Source: Candidatus Latescibacterota bacterium
Lineage (GTDB): Bacteria > Latescibacterota > UBA2968 > UBA8231
Length of the DNA: 64,000 nucleotides
Reading direction: 5' to 3'
Assembly (NCBI GenBank): GCA_022820485.1
Contig: JAJEFJ010000071.1
Location: 83,559 to 147,558 of the forward strand
The position numbers and the translations under genes are program-made. The notes beneath the pieces were generated by a model. It was not told the origin of the DNA. It was given only the letters and a program-made list of their open reading frames with translations, and did no database searches. This document shows, in pieces, positions 34,960 to 44,145 of this stretch; positions within the stretch are counted from its first letter, which is position 1; each line of letters starts with the position of its first letter.

Positions 34960-35355
34960 TTAGACCCAGTTTTCACACTTCAATCCCCGAATTCGGCTGA
35001 ACTCTCTCAGGTTATTGCTCACTAGGATGCACTGCTGACTCAGGGCATGCGCAGCGATTAGCAGGTCCATATTGCCGATGGGCTTGCCCTTTTTTTCTAA
35101 GCTAGTGCGGATTTTACCGTATTGCCGAGCCGCTTCCACATTCCAAGGCTGCACCTCCAGGTGGGAGACGAAATCAACTAAAATGCGTTGGTTCATTTTT
35201 TTTGACGAAGACCGCTCGACCCCATATTGCAGTTCCGCATACGTGATCGTGGAAATACAGAGATCATTGGGAGGAATTGCGTTGAATTTCTCCAGTAAGT
35301 TAGCCGGTCGTTTTTTGATGATATAGATGCATATGTCGGTATCCAGCATGTACAT
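34960..35355 (-). CDS. vapC: VapC PIN-domain ribonuclease toxin
   Basis: 131-residue PIN domain of typical VapC length. Catalytic acids: D5 (MLDTDICIY), E41 (ITYAELQYG), D97 (GNMDLLIAAHA), and the VSNNLREFSRIRGL end typical of VapC. The ATG follows the antitoxin stop without a gap. Confidence 0.95.
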   Translation of the reverse strand: MYMLDTDICIYIIKKRPANLLEKFNAIPPNDLCISTITYAELQYGVERSSSKKMNQRILVDFVSHLEVQPWNVEAARQYGKIRTSLEKKGKPIGNMDLLIAAHALSQQCILVSNNLREFSRIRGLKCENWV

Positions 35356-35592
35356 CTAAAACAGATCCTCGCGGCTTTGGGGCGGGAGGTCTTCACGAGT
35401 CGCCATAAAATCTTCGGAAGGAAGCGGCGTCTCCTTAAAGAAGGCATCCCAAGACGACGGACGGGGCGAGAGGATGATATTCTGACCTTCTTTACTAATC
35501 AATACTTCCGACCCTGCAAAACGAAATTCTTTAGGTAGCCGCACGGCTTGACTGCGACCGTTCATAAAGAGCTTGGCAATTTTAGGTTGCAC
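35356..35592 (-). CDS. vapB: VapB antitoxin (AbrB/MazE fold)
   Basis: 78 residues from a GTG at 35592 with AAGGAGG eight bases upstream. AKLFMNGRSQAVRLPKEFRF is the hallmark of VapB DNA-binding domains; the C-terminal WDAFFKETPLPSEDF is the toxin-binding tail. An earlier in-frame ATG (35622) lies before the ribosome-binding site and is not preferred. VapB normally represses its own operon. Confidence 0.93.
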   Translation of the reverse strand: MQPKIAKLFMNGRSQAVRLPKEFRFAGSEVLISKEGQNIILSPRPSSWDAFFKETPLPSEDFMATREDLPPQSREDLF

Positions 35593-35679
35593 GATAAAAT
35601 CCTCCTTGTCGGCATATATCAAAGGTATATACTATGAACTGGGAAATCAACCTGAGCAGTTGTGCAAACTTGTCGTCCG

Positions 35680-37284
35680 TCAATCTTCCACCACGTGCAA
35701 CCGCTGGTTGACGGCCAAGTCTTCGAGCACTTGCACCCCCCCGGCCGGCCAGTGAATCTCCAGTCGCTCAATGCGCTCGGCCTTTCCCAAGCCGAACACG
35801 GGGTCGCGTTGACTGGTCGAGAGGAAACCCGATCCCGCCTTTACTTCCCTGAGCTGCCGCCGACCGCCGGCCCATAGATACAGGCGGGCACCAATGCCGT
35901 CGCGGTTGCTCTGTCGGCCCTTCAGCGCGACCGCGAGGTAGTTGCCTCTGGCACCGTCATTGCGCAGCAGAGCAAAGCGGCGACCGTTGTTGACAAGGGC
36001 AATGTCCAAATCGCCATCTTGGTCGATGTCCCCAAAGGAGGAGCCGCGCACCACGTAGGAAGCCGCGAAAGCCGGGCCACTCTCAGCGGTCACTTCGCGG
36101 AAGACGCCCGCGCCCCCATTGCGAAAGAGCTGTGCCTGTTGCGCGTAGGTCACCAATTCGTCGTACTGTTCGATGTTGTCGTGGACGTGGCCGTTGCCCA
36201 CGAACAGGTCTAGGAACCCGTCGTTGTCCGAGTCGAAAAACCCCGTACCAAAACCGAGGTAGTTCAGGCTGAGATCGCCGAGACCGGCCTTGAAGCTGAT
36301 CTCGGAGTAAAATGAGCCATCGTTGCGATACAGCCCGTTGTTTTCCAACTGGTAGTTGGTGACGAAGAGGTCGAGATCGCCGTCTTGATCTATGTCGCCA
36401 GCATCGACGCCCATGCCCGCTTGGCTAGCCCCGTCTGCGCTCAGCGCGGTCCCGGCCAACAAGCCGGTCTCGGCAAAGGTGCCGTCGCCTTGGTTGAAGT
36501 AGTGGAAATTGGGCGTCAAGTCGTTGGCCACATACAGGTCCGGGTCACCGTCCTCATCGTAGTCGCCAGCCACCGCACCTAACCCATTGCCCTCGCCCGT
36601 GATACCCGCTTGGCGGCTAATCTCAGAAAAGACGCCGTGGCTCTCATTGCGGTAGAGAATATCTACAGTGGGCTCAAAGACCCTCGGATCGCAGTAGAAG
36701 CGCAGCCCCATGTCTTCGCGTCCACACCAAGGCTGCTCTCCCAAGACAAAGCGGACGTATTGCGCGGCAAAGAGGTCGAGGTCGCCGTCGAGATCGTAGT
36801 CGAACGCAACGGCGCTGGTGGTCCATCCCGCGTGGCCGAGACCGACCGCGTCCGTCGCATCGACATAGCCGTCTCCTTCGCGCCGGTAGAACTGGTCTGG
36901 CCCCCACGCCGTCAAGTAGAGGTCTGGGTCGCCGTCCCCATCGTAATCGGCCGCAGTCACCCCCATGCCATAGGAAGTGCCGGGCGCGCCCGCTGCGCTG
37001 TCCATCCGCGCAAAGACGCGACCGTCGTTGCGAAAAAGCTGGTTAAAGGCGGTGCCCCGCCCCCGCCCTATGTCCCCGCTGTTGACCAAGTACAAGTCCC
37101 AATCTCCGTCACCGTCGTAATCGAGAAAGGCACTGCCAGCGCCATTGGTCTCAGGCAAGTTCTTCTCGGCAGAAGCCCCGTTGTCGTGGACGAAATCGAT
37201 GCCTAATTCGCGAGCGACCTCGACGAAGTGGCTCTGCCCATGGCTAGCTGCCGACAGCAGGAGCACGAGAAGCAGCGCACTCAC
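35680..37284 (-). CDS. CRTAC1-type secreted protein (FG-GAP/VCBS repeats, ASPIC/UnbV domain)
   Basis: 534 residues with signal peptide (LLLVLLLSAASHGQ). A beta-propeller of repeated calcium-type motifs follows, each with a core like DYDGDGDWDLYLVN, DYDGDGDPDLYLT, DIDQDGDLDLFVTN or DSDNDGFLDLFVGNG. The end, RNDGARGNYLAVALKGRQSN with DGIGARLYLWAG and ERIEWHWP-like LEIHWPAGG, is the ASPIC/UnbV domain. Extracellular carbohydrate or ligand binding is inferred. GTG start at 37284, three bases after the isomerase stop. Confidence 0.9.
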   Translation of the reverse strand: MSALLLVLLLSAASHGQSHFVEVARELGIDFVHDNGASAEKNLPETNGAGSAFLDYDGDGDWDLYLVNSGDIGRGRGTAFNQLFRNDGRVFARMDSAAGAPGTSYGMGVTAADYDGDGDPDLYLTAWGPDQFYRREGDGYVDATDAVGLGHAGWTTSAVAFDYDLDGDLDLFAAQYVRFVLGEQPWCGREDMGLRFYCDPRVFEPTVDILYRNESHGVFSEISRQAGITGEGNGLGAVAGDYDEDGDPDLYVANDLTPNFHYFNQGDGTFAETGLLAGTALSADGASQAGMGVDAGDIDQDGDLDLFVTNYQLENNGLYRNDGSFYSEISFKAGLGDLSLNYLGFGTGFFDSDNDGFLDLFVGNGHVHDNIEQYDELVTYAQQAQLFRNGGAGVFREVTAESGPAFAASYVVRGSSFGDIDQDGDLDIALVNNGRRFALLRNDGARGNYLAVALKGRQSNRDGIGARLYLWAGGRRQLREVKAGSGFLSTSQRDPVFGLGKAERIERLEIHWPAGGVQVLEDLAVNQRLHVVED

Positions 37285-37286
37285 TG

Positions 37287-38147
37287 CTATCCCCTGAGCA
37301 GCGGCTCAATATGGTCTTTGGCGCGCAGTAAACCTTCCTGTTGTAGCTCGGGCGTCTGCCAGAAGTAGTGGTCTTCGAGTTCTACTGAGAGCACGCCGTC
37401 GTAGCCCACATCTTCGAGTCGGCGTATTACAAAATTCCAATCCACCTCGCCCTCGCCGGGAATGGTATAGCGCCACCAGCCCTCGCCGCACACGTAGGTC
37501 GAGCTGTATGCCTCGCCCAAGTTGCCGGATTCGTAGAGCTTTTCCGGCATGATCTCGGTATCCTTGAGATGGACGTGCCGCACGCGGTCGCCAAACTCGT
37601 GCAAGAGCCGCTGATAGTCTATCTGCAGGCGCACGAAATGGGATGGGTCGTAGCAGATGCCCAATCGTGGCGACGGGCACGCCGCAAAAATCAAGCGCAG
37701 GCTCTCGGGCGAGCAGCCCAGATTGGGATAGTGAGGCCGGCCGCCCGGCCAAGGTTCGATGGCGATATTGACGCCCACCTTCTCGGCGTGGGCCACGACC
37801 CGGGGATAGACCTTGGCAAAGATCTCAAAGGTCTCGGCTTTGGACATGCTGGGGTCGTCCGGGCCGAGCACGGTAAAGAGCGTGTGGCCGCCGTGCCGAG
37901 CTATCGCGCTCAAGCTCTTCTTGATCTCGCTCAAGCCCTTGCGGCGCTTGGCCGCGTCTCGAGTGAGGACCTGGCCGCCGCCGTCCGAGGAGCCGATAGC
38001 CAAGCCTAGTCGCTCGCAGGTGCGGGCGATCTGGCGAGTCAAAAGCGGGGTATCGACCGCGCCAAAACCGTTCTCGGCTAACCACGCGGCATAAGCGTCA
38101 AAGCCGATCTGACTGGAAAACGGAGGCATGCGGGTGCCGATTTTCAT
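37287..38147 (-). CDS. Sugar phosphate isomerase/epimerase (TIM barrel)
   Basis: 286-residue xylose-isomerase-like protein. Metal-site elements: NIAIEPWPGGRPHYPNLG (Glu), LGICYDPSHFVRLQID (Asp, His), RVHHLK-type VRHVHLKDTEIMPE and GVLSVELEDHYFW (Glu). The ATG at 38147 with AAGGGA upstream is used; a frame extending into the MFS gene is spurious. Between an MFS permease and a CRTAC1 protein on the same strand. Confidence 0.88.
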   Translation of the reverse strand: MKIGTRMPPFSSQIGFDAYAAWLAENGFGAVDTPLLTRQIARTCERLGLAIGSSDGGGQVLTRDAAKRRKGLSEIKKSLSAIARHGGHTLFTVLGPDDPSMSKAETFEIFAKVYPRVVAHAEKVGVNIAIEPWPGGRPHYPNLGCSPESLRLIFAACPSPRLGICYDPSHFVRLQIDYQRLLHEFGDRVRHVHLKDTEIMPEKLYESGNLGEAYSSTYVCGEGWWRYTIPGEGEVDWNFVIRRLEDVGYDGVLSVELEDHYFWQTPELQQEGLLRAKDHIEPLLRG

Positions 38148-38173
38148 GGTGTGTTCCCTTCTCTTGGATTGGA

Positions 38174-39286
38174 TTAAATGGGTATGCGGCCCTGCTTCTC
38201 TGGATTGACCCACTGAGTTACTACTAGCGAGACAAAGGCCAAGAGCGCACCGCTGATAAAAATGATCTCGTAGCCAAAAAAGAGCCAGACATAGCCGCCG
38301 ACTAAGGGCGCGGCCACCGCGGCGACGTGGTTCATGGTCACCCCCATGGAGAGCGTGGGTTTGAGTTCGTCTGGGGGCGCAATCTTGTGCGCATAGGTCG
38401 TCAGCGCGATTCCGCCGAAGAAAATGAGGTTGTCGAGACAATAGAGTGCGTACAGACTCGGTCGGTGCTCCACGATTGCGTACCCCAAAAAGACGAAGAC
38501 CAACACGCTATAACTTAGCGTGAGCATCCGCCGCTCGCCAAAGCGATCGACCAAGCGACCCATCCACGAAGCCGTCAAAGTGATGAGCACTTGGTTGATC
38601 AACACTAAGACCATGGTCGTCTCCACCGGCATCCCGTGTACTTTCACGAGGGCAAAAATGGCGAAGGTGATGAACATTTGCTTGCGCAGGCCCTGGAGAA
38701 AATTCAGGGCGTAGAAGAGCAGATAGCGCCGTTTGAGCACCAAGCGCTTCTCGCCTGCGGGCGCGGCCTGATTATCGACCCAAAACAGGGCCAAGCCACC
38801 CGCTGCCGTACACACTCCGGCCAAGACAAAGACCCCCTCGTAACGCAAAAACTCCAGCCCCACCATGCACACGCCAATCGCCGCCAGCCAAGCCAAGCTG
38901 CTGATGCTGCGCAATTGTCCCAGCCAGCGGCCCTTGTCCGCAGTCGGGCCATAGGCTAGGCCCATACTCTGCTCTAGCGGGAGCCAGCAGTGAAAGCCCA
39001 AGCTCCACACCAGTGAGAACGAGGCCAACATGAAGACCGAGGCCACCTCCGCGTACGCGGCAAGCCCAATACCCATCACTACCAGCGCAACCGCGGCGAC
39101 TTTGGGCGGAGCCCAGCGGACAATCAGCGCGAGAAAGAACGCGTTGAGAAAACCGGGAACTTCGCGCAACGCCTCGACGTAGCCCAATTCGTGCGGCTCA
39201 ATGCCCAGCCGCTCGACGATGAAGTTGTTAAACAGGGTCAACTGCACCCCGAAGAACACCCCTGTCCCGGCCACAGCTACGGCCAA
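38174..39286 (-). CDS. MFS permease
   Basis: About 370 residues, 11-12 hydrophobic helices, split by a cytoplasmic loop before LLFYALNFLQGLRKQMFITF. The inter-helix MGRLVDRFGERRMLTLSY is the classical MFS A-like motif. A sugar or sugar-acid substrate is suggested by the neighbouring isomerase. Start uncertain: the TTG at 39286 cuts into helix 1; the frame is open up to about 39358 and adds INKGAVIANPFAEWNKNFAL, which looks like a genuine N-terminus but lacks a standard start codon. Confidence 0.85.
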   Translation of the reverse strand: MAVAVAGTGVFFGVQLTLFNNFIVERLGIEPHELGYVEALREVPGFLNAFFLALIVRWAPPKVAAVALVVMGIGLAAYAEVASVFMLASFSLVWSLGFHCWLPLEQSMGLAYGPTADKGRWLGQLRSISSLAWLAAIGVCMVGLEFLRYEGVFVLAGVCTAAGGLALFWVDNQAAPAGEKRLVLKRRYLLFYALNFLQGLRKQMFITFAIFALVKVHGMPVETTMVLVLINQVLITLTASWMGRLVDRFGERRMLTLSYSVLVFVFLGYAIVEHRPSLYALYCLDNLIFFGGIALTTYAHKIAPPDELKPTLSMGVTMNHVAAVAAPLVGGYVWLFFGYEIIFISGALLAFVSLVVTQWVNPEKQGRIPI

Positions 39287-39399
39287 CAGCGCGAAGTTTT
39301 TATTCCACTCTGCAAAAGGATTGGCGATGACGGCCCCCTTGTTGATGTAGTGAATTCAAGCACGCTTTCCCCGCACGGTCAACCGAACACCCCAGCCAC

Positions 39400-39428
39400 T
39401 TGACGCACCGATGGACAGCCGTTAAGCT
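39400..39428 (+). promoter_or_regulatory. Candidate promoter of the creatininase gene (TTGACG-N17-TAAGCT)
   Basis: TTGACG at 39400-39405 and TAAGCT at 39423-39428, 17 bases apart, 35 bases before the ATG at 39463. Confidence 0.45.
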
Positions 39429-39462
39429 ACCAGCCCCAACCAACGCAAAGGAGATTGTTACG

Positions 39463-40206
39463 ATGGCCGACGAACGCGTCTTTGTTGGCGACCTGACCCG
39501 CAGGGAATTCCGCGAGCGTATCCAAGCAGGCACGATCAAGGCCGCCATCGTGCCCACCGCCGCTACCGAACAGCACAACGAACACCTGCACATGATCCAC
39601 GACACCTTCCACGCCAGCTATATGGCCGAGTACGCGGCCAAAAAGCTCCTGCCCCAAGTGGTGGTAGCCACGCCGGTGGGCATCGGCGTTTCCGAGCACT
39701 GGATGGAGCACATCGGCACCCTGACCGTGCGGCCGGAAATTTTCTGCGAATACGTCTTCGATGTCTGCCATTCGCTCGTGCGGGCTGGCGTTGAAAACAT
39801 CTTGGTACTCAACGGCCACGGCGGCAACGTCAAGCCCATGATGCGCCGCATCGACGAATACCGGGAAAAACTCGGCGTCAACCTCCGCTTCCAATCCTAT
39901 TGGGACGTGTACGACCCCGACTACGTGCAGCAACACATGGAGCGGGGACGCCTGCCTGGACACGCCGACGAATTCGAGACCTCGACCATGCTCTACCTAG
40001 CGCCGGAGCGCGTGCAAACCGAGGCCATCGACAATCCGGCCGCCGCCTTGGGCACACGCGCCAAGGGCGAGGCCCTAGTGGGGCCAGCCGTGGACGGGGT
40101 CGCCGCGCTGTTGGAACAAATGATCGCCGGCGAGGAAATCGACCTGCCGCCGGTAACCTTCTATCCAGAGGGCAAGCGCAACCTCGTCACTGGCGAGCCG
40201 GTCTGA
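39463..40206 (+). CDS. Creatininase-family amidohydrolase
   Basis: 247 residues. Metal-site residues of the family are seen in PTAATEQHNEHLHMIHDTFH (Glu, His, Asp, His order) and in NGHGGNVKPMM; the acidic DEFETSTMLYLAPE completes the pattern. Family members cleave creatinine, formylated purine intermediates or peptide-like amides; the substrate is unknown here. The ATG at 39463 has GGAG upstream. Its last 20 bases overlap the convergent dehydrogenase. Confidence 0.87.
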   Translation: MADERVFVGDLTRREFRERIQAGTIKAAIVPTAATEQHNEHLHMIHDTFHASYMAEYAAKKLLPQVVVATPVGIGVSEHWMEHIGTLTVRPEIFCEYVFDVCHSLVRAGVENILVLNGHGGNVKPMMRRIDEYREKLGVNLRFQSYWDVYDPDYVQQHMERGRLPGHADEFETSTMLYLAPERVQTEAIDNPAAALGTRAKGEALVGPAVDGVAALLEQMIAGEEIDLPPVTFYPEGKRNLVTGEPV

Positions 40207-41236
40207 GCACGACCCCCAGCGCCTCGGCTGGCGACTCGACGAGCACATCGACGGCCGCGGTGATTTCCTCAAGCGCAAACTCGTGGGTATAAAGCGGTTG
40301 GACGCGCAGCTTCCCAGCGGCCATGGCGCGCAGGCACTCGGCTAGGTTGCGCTGTGTCGGCCATTCGACGAAAACCTCGGGATACACTTGGCCGCGCTCG
40401 TATGCGGGGTCGTGATAACCAGGGCCGGTGCGCGCCGCACTCCGCACATCCACGTTGCCCAGCGCGGACCCAAAGCCGTGCGTTATCTGCGCTCCTCCCA
40501 CGAGGACAATGCGCCCCATGCGATGCGTATCCGGCGCTTGCTTTAGGCTCTGATAGATGGTTTCCAAGGCATCGCTGGCATCGCCGCCAAAGGCGATGAC
40601 GCCAAAATCCATGCCATACCCTTGGGTAAACTCCCCGGCCTGCTCGACTACATCCTGCCCGGCCGGATCAGCGACGCGCTCTATGCCCACCTGCCGGGCC
40701 ATGTCTCGACGGCGCGCAAAGCGATCCACTCCCAAGACATGGCAGCCGCTTAGCTGGGCGAATTGGGCCGTGAACTGGCCGACTAAGCCCAACCCGACCA
40801 CGATCCCGTTTTCCCCGTACAAAGGAGCTGTGCGGCGCACTGCGTGTAACCCGGTCGCTGCCAGATGCACAGACGCGGCCTCGACAAAGCTAACGCCCTC
40901 GGGTATGGCCACGCACAAGTTCTGCGGCACACAGACCCAATCAGCGTGCAGGGCGTATCCGCCCCCCATACAGGCCACGCCCTGCCCTACTTCGAATTGC
41001 TCTACGCCAGCCCCAACCTCCTCGACGACACCGGCGTTGGTATAGCCAAAGGGGCGCGGTGGCCGATCGGGTTGGGGATTTTTCCGCATGGCCCCCACCC
41101 TCCCCAGTTCGGTCCCTGGGCTGATCAACGAAGCCTCCACCCGCACCTTTACCTCGCCGGGGCCGAGGGCAGGCATAGTTTCCGCTAGACATACCCCCTG
41201 ACCGCGGCCATCAATAGCCGCAACTTTCCGCTGCAT
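40187..41236 (-). CDS. Medium-chain zinc-type alcohol/sorbitol dehydrogenase
   Basis: 349-residue MDR-family protein. SLISPGTELGRV and PRPFGYTNAGVVEEVGAGV begin the catalytic domain, and NGIVVGLGLVGQFTAQFAQL is the cofactor motif. The usual zinc-site Cys and the structural four-cysteine lobe are absent (SPGTE replaces CGTD), so it may be a zinc-independent member like those in bacteriochlorophyllide/biliverdin-type or sugar-alcohol oxidation. GGAGG is five bases before the ATG at 41236. Overlaps the creatininase gene tail to tail. Confidence 0.85.
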   Translation of the reverse strand: MQRKVAAIDGRGQGVCLAETMPALGPGEVKVRVEASLISPGTELGRVGAMRKNPQPDRPPRPFGYTNAGVVEEVGAGVEQFEVGQGVACMGGGYALHADWVCVPQNLCVAIPEGVSFVEAASVHLAATGLHAVRRTAPLYGENGIVVGLGLVGQFTAQFAQLSGCHVLGVDRFARRRDMARQVGIERVADPAGQDVVEQAGEFTQGYGMDFGVIAFGGDASDALETIYQSLKQAPDTHRMGRIVLVGGAQITHGFGSALGNVDVRSAARTGPGYHDPAYERGQVYPEVFVEWPTQRNLAECLRAMAAGKLRVQPLYTHEFALEEITAAVDVLVESPAEALGVVLRPARQ

Positions 41237-41338
41237 AAGCACCTCCTTATCATGCTGGTTGCGCCTTCGTAGGCTGCTATATTACTTAGTATATATGGTT
41301 TTTAGTTCTCTTGTGCCTATCGCGCCATTCGAGGTCCT

Positions 41339-42106
41339 GTGAATATCATCATTGCGACCATTTTAGGAGGCGTCGTCTTGGTGTGGGGCGGGTTTTTGGG
41401 TCTGCTTCGCATCGCGGACCCCTTCGAGCGCAAACACGTGCTGATTCTCGCTACGTACACCACCGTCGTCGTCGGCTGTGTCATGGGCTTGGTGCTCTTT
41501 ATCAATCACGATCGCCAAAAGGAACACCGCTATCAGCTAGAGACGCAAATGGAGGACTTCTCCAATCGCCTTTCCGAACTGAGCACCCGGCTCATCGGTC
41601 AGCTAGAAGAAAAAGCCAATCTGACCGCCTCTGAATTCGAGATCCGCACCCACTTGCAAAACGAAAAGGAGCACCACGAGCGCACCCGCAACCAACTAGC
41701 AACCCAAATAGAGCGCAACAACTCGCTGGAAAGCAAAATGAAATCCGAGCGCACAGAGCGGCTGCGCTACCAAGCTGATACTGACCGCAAGCTCGAAGAA
41801 CGCTTTCAGCAGGAGGACTTGCGCTACCAAAACCTCGCCGATACCCAAAAGCGATCCTTGGCGAGCGTACAGGCGCAATTTGGCCCCCTGCAAAACAAGC
41901 TGACCCGTCTGCAAGAACAAGCCGCGACCTTGCAGCGCAATCAGCAGGCGGTCATAGACAAAATCGCCGCCGCCCGCGAGACTCAAACGCTCTCAGTCCA
42001 AAAACTCGACGCGCTCGCCCGCAGCCTGAGTGCCCTGTACAACGACTTGAGTCAAACTATGGCCCAAGTCGATAGCCTATATCGCAGAACATCGCCAACG
42101 CCTTAA
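41339..42106 (+). CDS. Membrane protein with two helices and long coiled coil
   Basis: 255 residues, not recognised as a named family. Two N-terminal membrane helices (about 3-23 and 34-55) are followed by nearly 200 residues of charged heptad-like sequence rich in Gln, Glu, Leu and Arg, ending in a short tail with LSQTMAQVDSLYR. GTG start with GAGGT upstream. It lies 10 bases before a coiled-coil lipoprotein gene and faces an ExbB/ExbD-like set; a structural or anchoring role at the envelope is inferred. Confidence 0.75.
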   Translation: MNIIIATILGGVVLVWGGFLGLLRIADPFERKHVLILATYTTVVVGCVMGLVLFINHDRQKEHRYQLETQMEDFSNRLSELSTRLIGQLEEKANLTASEFEIRTHLQNEKEHHERTRNQLATQIERNNSLESKMKSERTERLRYQADTDRKLEERFQQEDLRYQNLADTQKRSLASVQAQFGPLQNKLTRLQEQAATLQRNQQAVIDKIAAARETQTLSVQKLDALARSLSALYNDLSQTMAQVDSLYRRTSPTP

Positions 42107-42116
42107 GGAGCTGACA

Positions 42117-42935
42117 ATGAAACGCACCCTCATCCCTTTCACCATCCTGTTCCTTGTTGCTTGTACCGATAAAGAGCAAGAGATGCTCCTCCTCCAATTG
42201 CAAAGCGACATGGTCCGCGCCAACGCCGCCATTGACTCGCTGACCTACTCGCTCGATGACTCCAACCGCTTGCTCGACAACATGCGGGCGCAAGTAGATA
42301 GCACCCAACAGGTCAACGACAAACTCCTCGAAAACGTGCAGAAGCTCAACAAGGAACTGCGGCACTGGAGTAAACTAGCCACCGAATACAAGCAAAGTAA
42401 TGAGCAGTTAAAGCGCGAAATCGAGCAGCTACGGCGGGAAAAGCAAGCGGATCGCTACACCATTTCCCAACTGCGCGCCGAAACGGACCGTCTCAATGGT
42501 GAACTGCTGGAAACCCACAGCAGCATCCGCCGCCAGAGCGATCACATCCGCCGCTTAGAGCAAGAGTTAGCCCAGACCAAGGCCGAACTGGACGAGGCCA
42601 AGAAGGCCGCGCAAAACGCAGTGTTCCTCTATGCTGCCAATGAGACCCAGCTCGTAGAGCAGGGCTATCTCAAAACCCGCCGGCCCTTTGGCAGCGGGTT
42701 CCGCAAGCAGTACGAGTTGGTTAAACATATCCGCCGTGACAGCCCGGGCACCCAAGTTGCGCCCATCGGCCAAACCATCGCGCTACCAGGGGAAGTCGAA
42801 GCCTTCGTCGATCGCTACGGTAGGCTCAAGAAGGGGGATGACTACGAAATGACGCACGGCGACGCCGGCGTGCAGGTCGCGTTCCTCAACGAGTTGGCCG
42901 GCGGCACGGGCGTCTTGGCGATTCTCAAGGAATAG
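42117..42935 (+). CDS. Coiled-coil lipoprotein
   Basis: 272 residues. Lipobox LFLVAC puts the lipidated Cys at 16. Residues 25-165 form a coiled coil (for example LRREKQADRYTISQLRAETD), followed by a compact C-terminal domain with FLYAANETQLVEQGYLKT, FGSGFRKQYELVKHIRRD and a last GTGVLAILKE. The layout recalls coiled-coil lipoproteins of Bacteroidota (Cbp1-like), where a similar end domain occurs; this is a resemblance only. AAGGAG precedes the ATG. Ends 8 bases before the convergent ExbD-like gene. Confidence 0.75.
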   Translation: MKRTLIPFTILFLVACTDKEQEMLLLQLQSDMVRANAAIDSLTYSLDDSNRLLDNMRAQVDSTQQVNDKLLENVQKLNKELRHWSKLATEYKQSNEQLKREIEQLRREKQADRYTISQLRAETDRLNGELLETHSSIRRQSDHIRRLEQELAQTKAELDEAKKAAQNAVFLYAANETQLVEQGYLKTRRPFGSGFRKQYELVKHIRRDSPGTQVAPIGQTIALPGEVEAFVDRYGRLKKGDDYEMTHGDAGVQVAFLNELAGGTGVLAILKE

Positions 42936-42943
42936 CTTGGCCC

Positions 42944-43363
42944 TCACCAAGTGTGGACATAGACCGCCGAGCGCACCTTTTCGCCGGCTTGGTCGGTCGA
43001 AAGCAGCGAGTCGGCAAACGATGCGTGTTTGGCCAGCCGCTCGCGGCTACCTCCTTTGAGAAATAAGTGCAAATTAGCTTCGGGTTCGGCGGCGAGACGG
43101 CGCACCATGCGGCGGAAATCCCACTCGCTCAAGGGATTGTCGATGGTGTAACCATCGCGCGATAGCCCCATACCCGTGCTCGTGTACAGTACGACCCGAT
43201 CCCCAGGCTGGGGGTCGTGGCGATGCACCCGCCAGACCGGTTGCGTCGCATTGAGAATCATAATACCCAAACTCAACATCAGCATCATAATGCCCAAGAA
43301 GAGTTCCTTGCTAATATCGTGCTCTTCTAACTCGGCGTCTTGGCGCTTGAGATAGCGGCTCAC
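42944..43363 (-). CDS. ExbD/TolR-like single-helix membrane protein (tentative)
   Basis: 139 residues: a charged N-terminus (LKRQDAELEEHDISKE), one membrane helix (about 22-42) and a periplasmic domain with GLSRDGYTIDNPLSEWDFRR and NLHLFLKGG. Size and topology equal ExbD/TolR, partners of the next-door ExbB-like protein, and the acidic D-x3-E pair lies at the membrane edge instead of the usual Asp within the helix. Not a clear family match, so the call rests on topology and context. Overlaps the ExbB-like gene by 4 bases. Confidence 0.55.
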   Translation of the reverse strand: MSRYLKRQDAELEEHDISKELFLGIMMLMLSLGIMILNATQPVWRVHRHDPQPGDRVVLYTSTGMGLSRDGYTIDNPLSEWDFRRMVRRLAAEPEANLHLFLKGGSRERLAKHASFADSLLSTDQAGEKVRSAVYVHTW

Positions 43364-44145
43364 AATTTTCTATACCTCTCTCTGACCCAAGCGTCCTCCT
43401 GCCGGGCCAGCCGCTGGACCAAGTAGTCGGCGATTTTGCGCAGCGGCAAGTAGGCCAAAAGACCGACGAGCGTGGTCTTAAAGGCCAAAACCAACCCCTC
43501 GGCCATGGCACTGAGTGCCTTAAAGGTCTGGGTCGCCTCGTCAATCTGACTCAATTCCTGCGCGGTCAGCAGGATACCACAGACCGTACCCAAGTAACCG
43601 TACAGGGGAATCCGCGCCAAATCGCGGCGCACGTGCGTCAAAGGGTCGCCGAGAAAGCCCACCAATTCGTCCACCAACTCCTCGTCTCGGCTCTTGAGCT
43701 CGCTGTAGTTAGCGGCTTGGCGTTGCAATTCCGCCAGTTTTTCCATTCTCCTGCGGCCCAAGGTATTAGCCCCGGGGCCTCCTTTCCTCTCCCAAGCCCG
43801 TTCCTCGCGCCGAAGGTGTGAATTAATGTATGCCAAGCTCAACAAATGACCACCAGCCGCCCAAGCGATCAGCACGTATGAAAAGCGACCAATCCACGCA
43901 AAGGCACCGGCTAGCTGCGGATTGATAAAGAGGTAATAAGCCGCCAGTCCCCCGACGATCGCCCCGGTCAGCAAGCCTATAAGGCTGGCTAGGTACTGTA
44001 GGCGAGCTACCTTCAGAGAGTACGCTTCGTCCTGTCGGCGCATACGTCGGGCCCGGCGCATGTGCAAACAGCTAACGCTAACGCCGCAGGCCAGCACCAA
44101 CAGGACGCTGCTGATTAAAACTAACTCGTCATTCAAGATCTCCAT
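43360..44145 (-). CDS. MotA/TolQ/ExbB-family proton channel protein
   Basis: 261 residues with about five helices. The C-terminal third matches the MotA_TolQ_ExbB domain: ARIPLYGYLGTVCGILLTAQ, then ATQTFKALSAMAEGLVLAFK, TTLVGLLAYLPLRKIADYLV. Such proteins form the pentameric part of proton-driven motors. The long helical N-terminus with three helices before the domain is unusual. ATG 44145 overlaps the upstream gene's 3' end; the spacing of the ribosome-binding site is poor. Confidence 0.8.
   Translation of the reverse strand: MEILNDELVLISSVLLVLACGVSVSCLHMRRARRMRRQDEAYSLKVARLQYLASLIGLLTGAIVGGLAAYYLFINPQLAGAFAWIGRFSYVLIAWAAGGHLLSLAYINSHLRREERAWERKGGPGANTLGRRRMEKLAELQRQAANYSELKSRDEELVDELVGFLGDPLTHVRRDLARIPLYGYLGTVCGILLTAQELSQIDEATQTFKALSAMAEGLVLAFKTTLVGLLAYLPLRKIADYLVQRLARQEDAWVRERYRKL

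Noticed and set aside
33471..35592. Complete prophage or integrative element
   Set aside because: No integrase, capsid, portal or attachment repeat was seen; only composition and small genes hint at acquisition.
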